Assembly: GCA_001897835.1 (NCBI GenBank)
Contig: MKUN01000035.1
Span: forward strand, 67,629 to 131,628
Length of the DNA stretch: 64,000 bases
Source: Bacteroidetes bacterium 46-16
Lineage (GTDB): Bacteria > Bacteroidota > Bacteroidia > Chitinophagales > Chitinophagaceae
Direction of reading: 5' to 3'
The notes beneath the pieces were generated by a model. The model worked only from the letters and a program-made list of their open reading frames with translations, was not told the origin of the DNA and searched no databases. Shown piece after piece: positions 34,603 through 43,762 of this stretch. The first letter of the stretch is position 1. Each line of letters begins with the position of its first letter. The translations under genes and the position numbers were made by a program.

Positions 34603-36396
34603 TTATTTTTTGGTAATAGACTTTGCATAAAAAATACCGTGAATATTTTGTATTGTAAATATATAGTGACCTGCCGGTAGTGTTGTTAAAAAAATATAAT
34701 TATTTCCGGCAGATAAGCAGCCAGATGATACTGACTGGCCAATTGCGTTGTAAATATGAAAAATACTGCCCTGCGTTTCATCGTTCGTCCGCACATACAG
34801 GTGGTCGCCTGCCGGGTTGGGATAGATGAGTATGTCGGTATTTGGATGGGTCTCTTTGATGTTGACCGGCTCAAAATGAGGGTTAGGTGTGCAGTCTGTA
34901 TAATCGTTGTTTGCCAACCTGAGTTTTGCCGGATTTTCAACAGTATTATAGGGGGAGGGTGTGCCGATAGGGGGAAATGACAGTGAGGCTACCCAAAAGG
35001 CCGGCGGGCCATCAAGGTAAAGAGAGTTATCAGATAATGCAGTGGTATTGGCGGGTGTTATCACCCCTTTAATATTATTGCCGAACTGGTAATGCCCTGA
35101 ACCGCTAAGGCTGTAATTGCCATAAGGTATCGTAGTGTTGGTGACCTCGTTGCCTGCATAGTTCATACTATCTGTGGGCGTACCTGTATTCATGAAGATA
35201 CCCCATAGCTGTGCCCTGTTGCGGAAAAATGTATTGAGCGGGCCATTGCTGCCATGCGAGTCGTCAACAACAATATTCTGGATAATATTGCCTTCAAAGA
35301 GATTGAGATAGGAATAGTTGCCGTGGCATACGGCATCGCCGGCTGAGTTAGCAGGCAATACCTGCTCATCCCAGTAGGGGTCATTGGAATAGTTGTATGC
35401 GAATACATTACCATTGGCACCGGACTGGAGGAGCATAGAGTGGCGCAGGTGCACAAAAATATTATTCTCTATTAGGCAATCGCCACTGGTGTATTGCGTG
35501 GCTATGCCATAGCCCTGGCCGTTGCCGCCATAGTGCCAGGAATGGTGCATGTAATTGCCCCTGATGGTGATATGTGCCGAGCGGGAGAGGCCGATATGAG
35601 CGAAATTGGTACGATAACTTTCTACACCTATTACCCAGCAATTTACTGCATTGGTAAAGTTGATATTGGTGGTTTGCTGTGTGGTACTGTCCAGCCGTTC
35701 GAGATATAGACATTGGATACCTGTGCCTGTGGCCGGGCTGATATGTTTAATGCGTGCCGAAAAAACAAGATCATAGTCGCGGCGTATGGGCATATCGGTC
35801 ACCAATTTGGTGCCCTGGATATCTTTGATCCGGAATATTTGCCCCACAGAGCCATAGGCCCAATCAGAGAAGAGCAAGCTGCTGTCGTTGCCGTATAATA
35901 ATACCCAGTCGCCAATGGCAAGGCCATTCGTGCTATCGAGGTAAATAGCGGTATCGTTCCGGGCAATGTATTGGCTGACAGCCCATGTTTGCGCTCCCAC
36001 ATTGCCCTGTACACTGATCATATCCTGTGTATTGCCGCTAAGGTCGAAAAGCAGCCTGCTGGTGGTGCCTGTACCTTTTAAAACTATACTATCACCCAGG
36101 TTCATACTTTGATTGAATAAATAACTGCCGGCGGGGAAGAATATGGTGCCAGCCTGGCCATTGAGTGCCGCCAGTGCGTTTTGAAAAGGGATATCATTCG
36201 GGCTAATGCCATCGGGTATGCCTCCATAATTCATTATATCGACCATATTATTGTATGCCGGCACAGAATCCTGCAGGCCAGCATGGCGCCAATCCGTTAT
36301 ACGGGAGGCGGGTATAGTTTGTGCAACTGTTATGTACGTACAACAAGGGGCTATAAGCAGCAGGTAAAATATAATTATAGCGTTTAAGATCTTCAT
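34603..36396 (-). CDS. T9SS type A right-handed beta-helix protein (pectate-lyase-like)
   Basis: A 597-residue secreted protein. After a signal peptide (about 1-26) it has MNYGGIPDGISPNDIPFQNALAAL, the start motif of pectate-lyase superfamily 3 / GH55-like beta-helices, then GTIFFPAGSYLF and a series of Asn-rich helix coils (LIENNIFVHLRHSMLLQSG). The C-terminal 75 residues (IYPNPAGDHLYVR to YAKSITKK) are a T9SS type A sorting domain. Probably acts on an extracellular polysaccharide; the substrate is unknown. ATG 36396 chosen over a TTG nine bases upstream. Confidence 0.85.
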   Translation of the reverse strand: MKILNAIIIFYLLLIAPCCTYITVAQTIPASRITDWRHAGLQDSVPAYNNMVDIMNYGGIPDGISPNDIPFQNALAALNGQAGTIFFPAGSYLFNQSMNLGDSIVLKGTGTTSRLLFDLSGNTQDMISVQGNVGAQTWAVSQYIARNDTAIYLDSTNGLAIGDWVLLYGNDSSLLFSDWAYGSVGQIFRIKDIQGTKLVTDMPIRRDYDLVFSARIKHISPATGTGIQCLYLERLDSTTQQTTNINFTNAVNCWVIGVESYRTNFAHIGLSRSAHITIRGNYMHHSWHYGGNGQGYGIATQYTSGDCLIENNIFVHLRHSMLLQSGANGNVFAYNYSNDPYWDEQVLPANSAGDAVCHGNYSYLNLFEGNIIQNIVVDDSHGSNGPLNTFFRNRAQLWGIFMNTGTPTDSMNYAGNEVTNTTIPYGNYSLSGSGHYQFGNNIKGVITPANTTALSDNSLYLDGPPAFWVASLSFPPIGTPSPYNTVENPAKLRLANNDYTDCTPNPHFEPVNIKETHPNTDILIYPNPAGDHLYVRTNDETQGSIFHIYNAIGQSVSSGCLSAGNNYIFLTTLPAGHYIFTIQNIHGIFYAKSITKK

Positions 36397-36481
36397 GCTT
36401 AACAAGATAAGGATTTTGATAATAAAATACTTGCCCGTTATGATACAAGGGATAGGGACCCTACTTATTTACGAGGATTTA

Positions 36482-36525
36482 TAACTTTGTTAGCGGTGAG
36501 CGCAGCAAGCGTCGCCTGCCGCTAA
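36482..36525 (+). promoter_or_regulatory. -7 box followed by a hairpin that ends at the start codon
   Basis: TAACTTTG (36482-36489) matches TAnnTTTG. TTAGCGG (36490-36496) pairs with CCGCTAA (36519-36525), with further GC pairing inside. The ATG at 36526 is the next base. The mRNA 5' end would thus be folded up to its start codon, unless this is only a REP-type palindrome. Confidence 0.45.
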
Positions 36526-36876
36526 ATGGAAAACGAGGCAAGAGTAAAATTAAGGCGTATTAAAATCATTCATACACTCATTTGGCTGGTGTTTGTGCTG
36601 GCCATAATTTTTGTGTTATGGAGCGGTGCTACCGGTAATATCTCGATCTATTCATGGCTTGCTGTTGTAGCTGTATTGGGAGAAGGCCTGGTGTTATTAC
36701 TTTTTAAGGGTAGCTGCCCGCTTACTATTGAAGCAAGAAAATATTCATCTTCGGCTAGGGACAACTTTGATATCTATTTACCTAACTGGCTGGCCAAATA
36801 CAATAAATTGATATTTACGGCCATCTTCTGTATCGGCCTGGCCCTGATGATATGGCGGTATGTAATGCGCCGGTAA
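36526..36876 (+). CDS. Small membrane protein (116 residues)
   Basis: Three hydrophobic helices (about 14-34, 41-60 and 94-112) with the segment FKGSCPLTIEARKY and FDIYLPNWLAKYNK. The CPLT motif after helix 2 recalls DUF2784-type proteins, though I am not certain of that family. The role is unknown. Divergent from the beta-helix gene, monocistronic. Confidence 0.75.
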   Translation: MENEARVKLRRIKIIHTLIWLVFVLAIIFVLWSGATGNISIYSWLAVVAVLGEGLVLLLFKGSCPLTIEARKYSSSARDNFDIYLPNWLAKYNKLIFTAIFCIGLALMIWRYVMRR

Positions 36877-36924
36877 GCAATAGGATACTATTGCTTACCG
36901 GCAGTTTGTAAGATATAGGGGCTT

Positions 36925-37362
36925 CTATCGTTCAGCGATAGCTTTTACTTTGGCCAATGCTTTTGGAAATACGCCGGTGAAGTAATCCATCTGTTCCGGC
37001 GGTATGGCCATATCAACGGTCAGTTCGGTGCCTTCGCCACTTACTTTTAGCGTATAGTTTTCGGTGGAGCCCGCCCACTGTTTTACCTGTTGGCTCATGG
37101 TGTCTTCTACGCCGCCTTTTACTTCGCCCAGGTGTTTTATCGACATGTACTCATTGGGTATATTTTCCGCTATTTGTGATACCATACCATTATTGTTGCC
37201 ATCAAGGAACAGCACTTTGCTGCCTTTTTGCCAATCGGTAATGGCATGTGAACCTTCGGTAAAGACAGCGGTCCATTCGCGGTAAGTGGCGTCGTTCCAT
37301 AATATATCCCATACTTTTTCGCGTGGGGCATTGATGACCGTTGTGAATTCTTTTCTTTCCAT
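36925..37362 (-). CDS. SRPBCC (AHSA1-like) domain protein
   Basis: A 145-residue START-like fold protein with the family opening FTTVINAPREKVWDILWND, and a long C-terminal helix (GVFPKALAKVKAIAER). Binds an unknown small hydrophobic ligand or protein. Second gene of a two-gene unit; it starts 24 bases after the PhnB-like VOC gene, a common pairing in Bacteroidota. Confidence 0.85.
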   Translation of the reverse strand: MERKEFTTVINAPREKVWDILWNDATYREWTAVFTEGSHAITDWQKGSKVLFLDGNNNGMVSQIAENIPNEYMSIKHLGEVKGGVEDTMSQQVKQWAGSTENYTLKVSGEGTELTVDMAIPPEQMDYFTGVFPKALAKVKAIAER

Positions 37363-37386
37363 AACAACAGATTTAATTACAAAATA

Positions 37387-37866
37387 CTATTTGCCGTCGA
37401 ATGCAGCCTGCAAGGCTGCGATATCGAGCTTCTTCATCTGCATCATGGCCTGCATGGCCCTGTTTGCTTTTTCGCGGTCAGGGTGGTCTAAGAAGCCCAT
37501 CATTGCATTAGGTACTATTTGCCATGCCAAACCAAATTTATCTTTAAGCCAGCCGCACTGTATCTCCTGTCCGCCATCTGCGGTGAGTGCATCCCAGTAA
37601 TAATCCACTTCTTCCTGTGTTTCACATTTTACGAAGAAGGAGACGGATTCGTTGAACTGGTAGGTAGGTCCCCCATTCAAGACCATAAATTCCGTGCCTT
37701 CCAGTTCGAAAGTGGCGGTCATCATTTTGCCTGCCAACACTCCCGGAAAACCTTCGGGATAATGATTGGCATTCTTAACAGTTGAATTTTTAAAGATGGA
37801 AGTGTACAACTTCATTGCTTCTTCGGCATTGTCGTTGAACCAAAGAAAGGGAGTTATCTTTTGCAT
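37387..37866 (-). CDS. VOC family protein, PhnB-like
   Basis: A 159-residue protein of the PhnB/3-demethylubiquinone-methyltransferase-like group, starting MQKITPFLWFNDNAEEAMKLYTSIF with FMVLNGGPTYQFNESVSFFV and CGWLKDKFGLAWQIVP. It has the beta-alpha-beta-beta-beta glyoxalase fold. Usually annotated methyltransferase, but the enzymatic role is unproven. Cotranscribed with the SRPBCC gene. Confidence 0.88.
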   Translation of the reverse strand: MQKITPFLWFNDNAEEAMKLYTSIFKNSTVKNANHYPEGFPGVLAGKMMTATFELEGTEFMVLNGGPTYQFNESVSFFVKCETQEEVDYYWDALTADGGQEIQCGWLKDKFGLAWQIVPNAMMGFLDHPDREKANRAMQAMMQMKKLDIAALQAAFDGK

Positions 37867-38073
37867 ACGGTATCGTTTTTTAGTTTGATTTATAATGCAA
37901 ACCTATGCCGGAAGTTTTATATTCATGATGTGTAAAAACGACGTTTTGGAGGGGCGATCACGACAGGCGTGGCTTTTAACAAAAAAGGGCTGTTAAATAA
38001 GATAACCTTAACATAACAGGCAGTAATTTGCTTGTTTAAATTGCCCGGAACATACATTAAAATACCCCATAGG

Positions 38074-38421
38074 ATGAGAGTAAAACTACTACGCTATGTT
38101 TATATAATAAGTATCATTGCCCTGTTGCTGGGCGCTGCAGACCCCATGGAGGGCTCCATAGTCATCGCCGCCGGGGCTGTTTTGCTTGCCCTGAGTGCTC
38201 ATTTTCAAAAAGACCGTTACAGTAAAATTTTTATTGCATCGGCCCTGATGATCTTTTTCGGGGTATTTAATCTTTGGTTCGTATCGTCATTGGGCGGTTT
38301 TGACCCTAAGCGCGAATGGTGGTGGCTGGTCTTCATCATACCATACCCCGTAGGCTGGATCGTATCTGTGGTGACATTGGTAGTGAAGGCAGTGAAGAAG
38401 ACAAAGACGGTATCGGCATAG
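38074..38421 (+). CDS. Small four-helix membrane protein
   Basis: 115 residues from ATG 38074, with about four hydrophobic segments and a basic C-terminal tail (VKKTKTVSA). A TTG at 38032 would add 14 residues but seems unlikely. No family recognised. Single gene. Confidence 0.7.
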   Translation: MRVKLLRYVYIISIIALLLGAADPMEGSIVIAAGAVLLALSAHFQKDRYSKIFIASALMIFFGVFNLWFVSSLGGFDPKREWWWLVFIIPYPVGWIVSVVTLVVKAVKKTKTVSA

Positions 38422-38487
38422 GTTAATATTTCCTCATATCCTTAAAATCGCTTTTATTGCATCCTGTTATCAATATTGATACATGGG

Positions 38488-39657
38488 ATGAAAAAGGTTC
38501 TGCCAGTAATCGTAATTGCCCAGTTCTTCTGCACTTCCTTATGGTTTGCAGGTAACGCTGTAATGGCCGATATCATTGCCCGGTTTCATGTTGAACAAGC
38601 TTACCTGGCTCACCTGACGAGCGCCGTGCAATCGGGCTTTATTGCGGGAACGCTGGTATTTGCCCTGTTGAGTATTGCCGACAGGTTCTCACCATCCAGG
38701 GTATTCTTCACCAGTGCTGTTATAGCGGCCCTGTTTAACCTGGCCATTACTTTCAGAAGTATAAATACTGTGGAATTGTTAACCTTCAGGTTCTTGACCG
38801 GCTTTTTTCTTGCAGGCATCTACCCGGTTGGTATGAAGATAGCCGCAGACTATTTCGAACAGGGTTTGGGGAGATCGCTGGGTTTTCTCGTAGGCGCTTT
38901 GGTATTGGGTACATCGTTCCCACATTTACTAAAAAGCAGTTCTCTGGCGCTGCGGTGGGAATATGTAATTTATGCTACGTCGCTGCTTTCGATACTTGGG
39001 GGCCTGGCGATACTATTGCTGGTGCCTGATGGTCCGTACCGTAAGCGGGGTCTTAAAGTAAGGCTATCGGCTTTTTTAGACGGTTTTCGAAGCAGGTCTT
39101 TCCGGTCGGTAGCATTCGGTTATTTCGGCCATATGTGGGAGTTGTATGCCTTTTGGGTATTTGTGCCGGTCATGCTATCGGCCTACCAGGCACATTATCC
39201 AGCAAGGCATCTCAATGTTCCTTTATTGTCTTTTTGTATCATCGCTTCGGGTAGCATATCCTGCGTGCTGGGCGGACTGGTATCGCAAAGCATGGGCGTT
39301 AAGCGAACTGCCACTGCTGCACTGATGCTATCCTGTGCCTGTTGCATCCTGTCGCCATTATTCCTGTTTGCCGGCTCAACGGTAACTTTCATTGTTTTCC
39401 TGTTTGTATGGAGTATGGCGGTAATTGCAGATTCCCCGCTGTTTTCTACACTGGTGGCCCAAAATGCCCCGGTCGAGTCAAGGGGCAGTTCATTAACGAT
39501 CATTAATTGCATCGGTTTTGCTATTACGATAGTCAGCATCCAATTGCTCAATGCCCTGGCCGGTACGCAAAACATAAGGTATGTTTATACGTTGCTTGCC
39601 ATAGGTCCGGTATTGGGCCTTGGGGCATTATTGAAGAACAAGGCAATAAGCAGGTAG
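38488..39657 (+). CDS. Major facilitator superfamily transporter
   Basis: 389 residues with 12 predicted helices, start MKKVLPVIVIAQFFCTSLWFAGNAVM. The loop between helices 2 and 3 has DRFSPSRVFF, a weak MFS motif A, and the repeat of the second half (GGLVSQSMGVKRTATAAL) shows the same. The substrate is unknown; the group includes nitrate/nitrite- and cyanate-type carriers. A TTG start upstream was rejected. Followed by the TPM gene. Confidence 0.85.
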   Translation: MKKVLPVIVIAQFFCTSLWFAGNAVMADIIARFHVEQAYLAHLTSAVQSGFIAGTLVFALLSIADRFSPSRVFFTSAVIAALFNLAITFRSINTVELLTFRFLTGFFLAGIYPVGMKIAADYFEQGLGRSLGFLVGALVLGTSFPHLLKSSSLALRWEYVIYATSLLSILGGLAILLLVPDGPYRKRGLKVRLSAFLDGFRSRSFRSVAFGYFGHMWELYAFWVFVPVMLSAYQAHYPARHLNVPLLSFCIIASGSISCVLGGLVSQSMGVKRTATAALMLSCACCILSPLFLFAGSTVTFIVFLFVWSMAVIADSPLFSTLVAQNAPVESRGSSLTIINCIGFAITIVSIQLLNALAGTQNIRYVYTLLAIGPVLGLGALLKNKAISR

Positions 39658-39691
39658 ATGTTTTGTATGTTTAGTGCTTAATGCCAGCCTG

Positions 39692-40243
39692 ATGAAGACC
39701 GTAATAAAATACATCGCTATTATAGTTTTGGCCTTGTCTGTGTGCTCCGCCCGGGCACAGGCCAGCGACAGTGCCGACCGGGAGCGGCTTGAATTGTACC
39801 GGCACCTGTTCTGGGACCACCTGCCTAAACCCACCGGCTGGGTAAACGACCTGGAACATTTATATACGAGGAAAGAACTTTTGACCCTGGACAGTACCAT
39901 TACAGCATTTGAAAAGCAAACCACGATAGAGATAGGGATCGTTACCCTGGATACATTTTGCACCTCGCTTGAAAATTTCAGTGGCCTGGCGATACATGTG
40001 ATGAATACCTGGGGCGTAGGGAAAAAAGATGTCAATAATGGCCTGATGATAAGTATATCGGCAGCATATCATGTAATAAGGATGAACTACGGTCCCGGGT
40101 TGCAGGGGCTGATCAGTGATGGTGATGTACAGGAAATAGTGGATAAATACTTTGTGCCCGCCTTTAAGAACGAGGACTACTATGCCGGTACCCTGAACGG
40201 CCTGAACGGGATAATAGCGTTGCTGAATAGCAGGAAAAAATGA
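39692..40243 (+). CDS. Secreted TPM-domain protein
   Basis: 183 residues with signal peptide (1-20, CSARAQ) and a TPM (YgcG-like) phosphatase-type domain: VNDLEHLYTRKELLTLDSTI, TTIEIGIVTLDTF, WGVGKKDVNNGLMISIS and IVDKYFVPAFKNEDYYAGT. There is no C-terminal membrane helix or Gly-rich tail as in typical YgcG, so it would be soluble in the periplasm. A TTG 18 bases upstream is possible but the ATG gives a better signal peptide. Confidence 0.82.
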   Translation: MKTVIKYIAIIVLALSVCSARAQASDSADRERLELYRHLFWDHLPKPTGWVNDLEHLYTRKELLTLDSTITAFEKQTTIEIGIVTLDTFCTSLENFSGLAIHVMNTWGVGKKDVNNGLMISISAAYHVIRMNYGPGLQGLISDGDVQEIVDKYFVPAFKNEDYYAGTLNGLNGIIALLNSRKK

Positions 40244-40258
40244 TCGCGCAGGAAGGGC

Positions 40259-41002
40259 TTAGTCACCGCCGGACCCGCTAAAGTATTTGATGAGCTGGAA
40301 TATCGAAGTAGCAATAACCACCCCGGTGACAATATACCTGAACACATGCTCGGAAGTGCGTTTCAATATAAGCTTGCCTAAATAACTGCCTGCTATGCTT
40401 ACGACTATCAGCATGGGGATGAGCCTGACCTGGTGTACGGGAAAATAATCGTTGGCGATATAAACGACGCTGCGGCTAAAATCGACACCAAGATCGATAA
40501 TGGCCGATGTGGCAACAAAAATATCCTTAGGCAGGTTGAAGGCTGTAAGCGTTATACCCCTTATGGCACCACCCGTGCCAACCAGGCCTGCAAGCAGCCC
40601 TGATATACTACCACCTGCGATAAGGTTCGTATTGGTCTGTTTTAGCTGTTTATTGATATTGCGCAGCAGGTAAATACTGAAGATGATCAATACGATATCC
40701 ATGACCAGCTCTATATTTCGACCGGGTATTACCGTAGTGATGAGCGCCCCGATTACTACAAAAAGTACTGCCGGTATGCCTAGTTTAAGTGCAATACTTT
40801 TATCAATGCCCTTCCTGAATAGCAGGATCTTGGCCAGGTTGCTGAATACATGGAAGACCGCCGTGATACCGAGCACAGTTTTGAAATCGAAGAATATACT
40901 GGCCACAGGTACAAAAAGGATAGACGAGCCGAAACCCGAAACGGTACCGATGATCTCGGACAACAAAGCCAGCAAAAGAAAAAGAATGGTATCCTGTGTC
41001 AT
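40259..41002 (-). CDS. TSUP/TauE-SafE family membrane transporter
   Basis: 247 residues with 7-8 helices. The N-terminal EIIGTVSGFGSSILFVPVAS and the later GGSISGLLAGLVGTGGAIRGITL are the twin Gly-rich TSUP motifs. Exports or imports small anions such as sulfite or sulfoacetate; the substrate is not determined. ATG 41002 chosen over a TTG at 41029. Divergent from the NmrA-type gene. Confidence 0.85.
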   Translation of the reverse strand: MTQDTILFLLLALLSEIIGTVSGFGSSILFVPVASIFFDFKTVLGITAVFHVFSNLAKILLFRKGIDKSIALKLGIPAVLFVVIGALITTVIPGRNIELVMDIVLIIFSIYLLRNINKQLKQTNTNLIAGGSISGLLAGLVGTGGAIRGITLTAFNLPKDIFVATSAIIDLGVDFSRSVVYIANDYFPVHQVRLIPMLIVVSIAGSYLGKLILKRTSEHVFRYIVTGVVIATSIFQLIKYFSGSGGD

Positions 41003-41132
41003 TTTACAGCAGTTGTGAAGATACTGCAATATATAATTTGTAAAACCCCTGTTTTGGCTACAACAAGTGCCGATTTGGCTACAGCGGTTGGGAAGGGAAG
41101 CCGGAGCTTTGCATGATCAAAGAAGAACAATT

Positions 41133-42053
41133 ATGAACATCGTAATTACAGGATCATTAGGGCATATCAGTAAGCCGCTGGTAAAGGACTTAGTACATAA
41201 AGGGCACATGGTCACCGTGATCAGCAGCAATCCCGAAAGAAAAAATGAGATCGAATCGCTTGGTGCAAGGGCAGCCATCGGAACTATGGAGGATGCCAGT
41301 TTTCTTGCAGAAAGTTTTAAAGGTGCAGATATAGTATATGCTATGGAAGCAATGGGCGCAGGCAGCTTTTTCAATAAGGATATCGATATTATGGCAGCAA
41401 TTACCCAAATTGGCCATAATTACAAACAGGCCATTGAGCAATCAGGTGTAAAACGGGTAATTCACCTTAGCAGTATCGGCGCTCATACGGATGAAGGGAA
41501 CGGTTTGCTTGCCTTTCATTATTATGTAGAAAATATTTTGAAGGGATTACCTGAGGATGTTTCCATAAAGTTCATGCGTCCCGTTGGGTTCTATTATAAC
41601 ATGTTTGCATTTATACCCACAATAAAGGCACAGGGCATGATCATACAAAATTATGGTGGTGATGAAAAGGAGCCATGGGTTTCGCCATTAGATATTGCTG
41701 CCGTAATTTCGGAGGAGATGGACAAGCCCTTCGAAGGGAGACCTGTACGGTATATAGCCAGCGATGAGGTATCGCCGGATGAGGTGGCAAAAATAATAGG
41801 GGAAGCTATAGGCCAACCGGGACTGAAATGGACGATAATACCGGATGAACAAATGTTGAATAACATGCTTGCTGCCGGTATGAATGCAGCAGTGGCAAAA
41901 GGACTGGTAGAGATGAACGCTGGCAGGCGGAATGGTATATTGTATGAAGATTATTACCGGAATAGACCTGGCTTAAGTAAGGTAAAAGTAACAGATTTTG
42001 CAAGGGAATTTGCCGCTGTGTATAACAATGAGGCAAGTAATGTTAACCACTAA
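41133..42053 (+). CDS. NmrA-like NAD(P)-binding protein
   Basis: 306 residues of the atypical SDR (NmrA/QOR2) group. Starts MNIVITGSLGHISKPL, a Rossmann glycine motif in slightly altered form (GSLGHIS), and keeps the downstream VKRVIHLSSIGAHTDEG segment. Lacks an YxxxK pair, as usual in this group. May sense or reduce a quinone. First of three genes (NmrA, SDR, AraC). Confidence 0.85.
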   Translation: MNIVITGSLGHISKPLVKDLVHKGHMVTVISSNPERKNEIESLGARAAIGTMEDASFLAESFKGADIVYAMEAMGAGSFFNKDIDIMAAITQIGHNYKQAIEQSGVKRVIHLSSIGAHTDEGNGLLAFHYYVENILKGLPEDVSIKFMRPVGFYYNMFAFIPTIKAQGMIIQNYGGDEKEPWVSPLDIAAVISEEMDKPFEGRPVRYIASDEVSPDEVAKIIGEAIGQPGLKWTIIPDEQMLNNMLAAGMNAAVAKGLVEMNAGRRNGILYEDYYRNRPGLSKVKVTDFAREFAAVYNNEASNVNH

Positions 42054-42063
42054 AAAAAGAAGT

Positions 42064-42822
42064 ATGAAGAATAAAATTGCATTAGTGACAGGGGGTAGCC
42101 GGGGCATAGGAAGAAATGCCGCTATTGCTATAGCCCAAAAGGGTATCGATGTAGTGCTTACCTATAATACGAATAAGGAGGCGGCTGATGAAGTGGTGGC
42201 TCAAATAGAAGCTATAGGGCAAAAAGCATGGGCATTTCAACTGGATACCAGCAACGTGGCACTCTTCGATGACTTTATTAAAGAGTTGACCGGGCAACTG
42301 GAAGAAAGGACAGGTAGCCCTAATTTTGATTTCCTGGTCAATAATGCAGGTACCGCTTTATATGTACCCTTTATGGAGGTGACGGAGGCGCAAATGGATG
42401 CCATCTATAATATACATTATAAAGGTGTATTTTTCCTTACACAAAAGGCCGTGCCCTTTATGCATGATGGCGGGGCAGTGATCAATATTTCTTCCGGGCT
42501 TACCCGTATTACCATGCCGGGTTCATCAGTGTACGGCTCTTTTAAAACAGCAGTGGAATCATTGACTCGTTATATGGCAAAAGAACTAGGCGCAAGAAAG
42601 ATCCGCGTAAACGTGGTAGCCCCGGGTGCTATAGAGACCGATTTCGGCGGAGGCCGTACACGCGATAATAAAGAGATCAATGCGCATATTGCCGGCCTTA
42701 CATCGCTTGGCAGGGTAGGCTTGCCTGATGATATTGGCGGTGTCGTAGCTTTTTTATGTACACAGGATGCCTATTGGATCAACGGACAGCGTATTGAAGT
42801 TTCAGGTGGACAAGCACTGTAA
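42064..42822 (+). CDS. SDR family NAD(P)-dependent oxidoreductase
   Basis: 252 residues from ATG 42064, classical SDR: TGGSRGIGR (cofactor), NNAGTA, catalytic Ser in INISSGLTR and YGSFK (Tyr-x-x-x-Lys), ending WINGQRIEVSGGQAL. The substrate is not known. It starts ten bases after the NmrA-type gene and is followed 16 bases later by an AraC regulator gene. Confidence 0.9.
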   Translation: MKNKIALVTGGSRGIGRNAAIAIAQKGIDVVLTYNTNKEAADEVVAQIEAIGQKAWAFQLDTSNVALFDDFIKELTGQLEERTGSPNFDFLVNNAGTALYVPFMEVTEAQMDAIYNIHYKGVFFLTQKAVPFMHDGGAVINISSGLTRITMPGSSVYGSFKTAVESLTRYMAKELGARKIRVNVVAPGAIETDFGGGRTRDNKEINAHIAGLTSLGRVGLPDDIGGVVAFLCTQDAYWINGQRIEVSGGQAL

Positions 42823-42826
42823 ATAG

Positions 42827-42834
42827 TATCTTTG
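42827..42834 (+). promoter_or_regulatory. -7 box of the AraC regulator gene; leaderless start
   Basis: TATCTTTG matches TAnnTTTG and ends four bases before the ATG at 42839. It lies directly after the SDR stop codon (42822). No good TTTG at normal spacing upstream. Confidence 0.45.
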
Positions 42835-42838
42835 TAAT

Positions 42839-43744
42839 ATGGCAAATATGCAGCCCACAAGGATCAAGACGATCAGCGAGTTTCATAAAATGCGGGGCCT
42901 GCAACCGCCCAAGCATCCCCTCATCAGTGTTGTGGATTATGCTTTGTTTGCGCCTGTACACGGAAGTGCCGTATTTGATTATTACTCGATCTCCATAAAA
43001 AGAGGTGTCGGAAAAATGTTCTATGGCCAGCAGGAGTATGATTTTGACGAGGGGGTAATGTACTTTATGGCACCCAACCAGGTATTGCGGGTTGAGCCGG
43101 GGCAAAATGAAAATACGGAACGTTCAGGGTGGATCTTATTGATCCATCCTGACTTTCTCTGGAATACAACTTTGGCGAAAAAGATCAGGCAATATGAATT
43201 TTTCGATTATGCAGTAAACGAAGCCCTTTTTCTCTCCGAACAGGAGGAGGCTATTCTCAATAACATTATTTTAAACATCCAGCGGGAATACCAATCTAAC
43301 ATCGACAAGTTCAGCCAGGATATTATCATTGCCCAACTGGAACTACTGCTTTCCTATTCGGAGCGCTTTTACCAGAGACAATTCATCACGCGTAAAATAA
43401 GTAACCACCAGGTGCTGGCACAGCTTGAAGAGTTCCTGGACAACTATTTTGACAGTGAAGCAATACTAAAGCAGGGCCTGCCAACTGTGCTTCATGCTGC
43501 CGAAACCCTTAACCTGTCCCCGGGCTACCTCAGCGGGCTGCTGAAAGTGCTCACGGGCATGAACACGCAGCAGCATATACATGAGAAACTGATACGCAAG
43601 GCCAAGGAGCGACTATCGACTACAAACCTCTCCGTAAGCGAGATCGCTTACGAACTGGGTTTTGAACATCCTCAATCTTTCAGCAAGTTATTTAAGATGA
43701 AGACCAACCTCTCTCCATTGGCTTTCAGGCAAACCTTTGGCTGA
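42839..43744 (+). CDS. AraC family transcriptional regulator
   Basis: 301 residues. The N-terminal half is a cupin-like sensor domain, and the C-terminal hundred residues are the two helix-turn-helix domain, with AETLNLSPGYLSGLLKVLTG (HTH 1) and SVSEIAYELGFEHPQSFSKLFKMKTNLSPLAFR (HTH 2 with the family signature). It probably controls the NmrA and SDR genes just before it. The signal is unknown. Confidence 0.92.
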   Translation: MANMQPTRIKTISEFHKMRGLQPPKHPLISVVDYALFAPVHGSAVFDYYSISIKRGVGKMFYGQQEYDFDEGVMYFMAPNQVLRVEPGQNENTERSGWILLIHPDFLWNTTLAKKIRQYEFFDYAVNEALFLSEQEEAILNNIILNIQREYQSNIDKFSQDIIIAQLELLLSYSERFYQRQFITRKISNHQVLAQLEEFLDNYFDSEAILKQGLPTVLHAAETLNLSPGYLSGLLKVLTGMNTQQHIHEKLIRKAKERLSTTNLSVSEIAYELGFEHPQSFSKLFKMKTNLSPLAFRQTFG

Positions 43745-43762
43745 TCATGATGTGGCTGTTTT

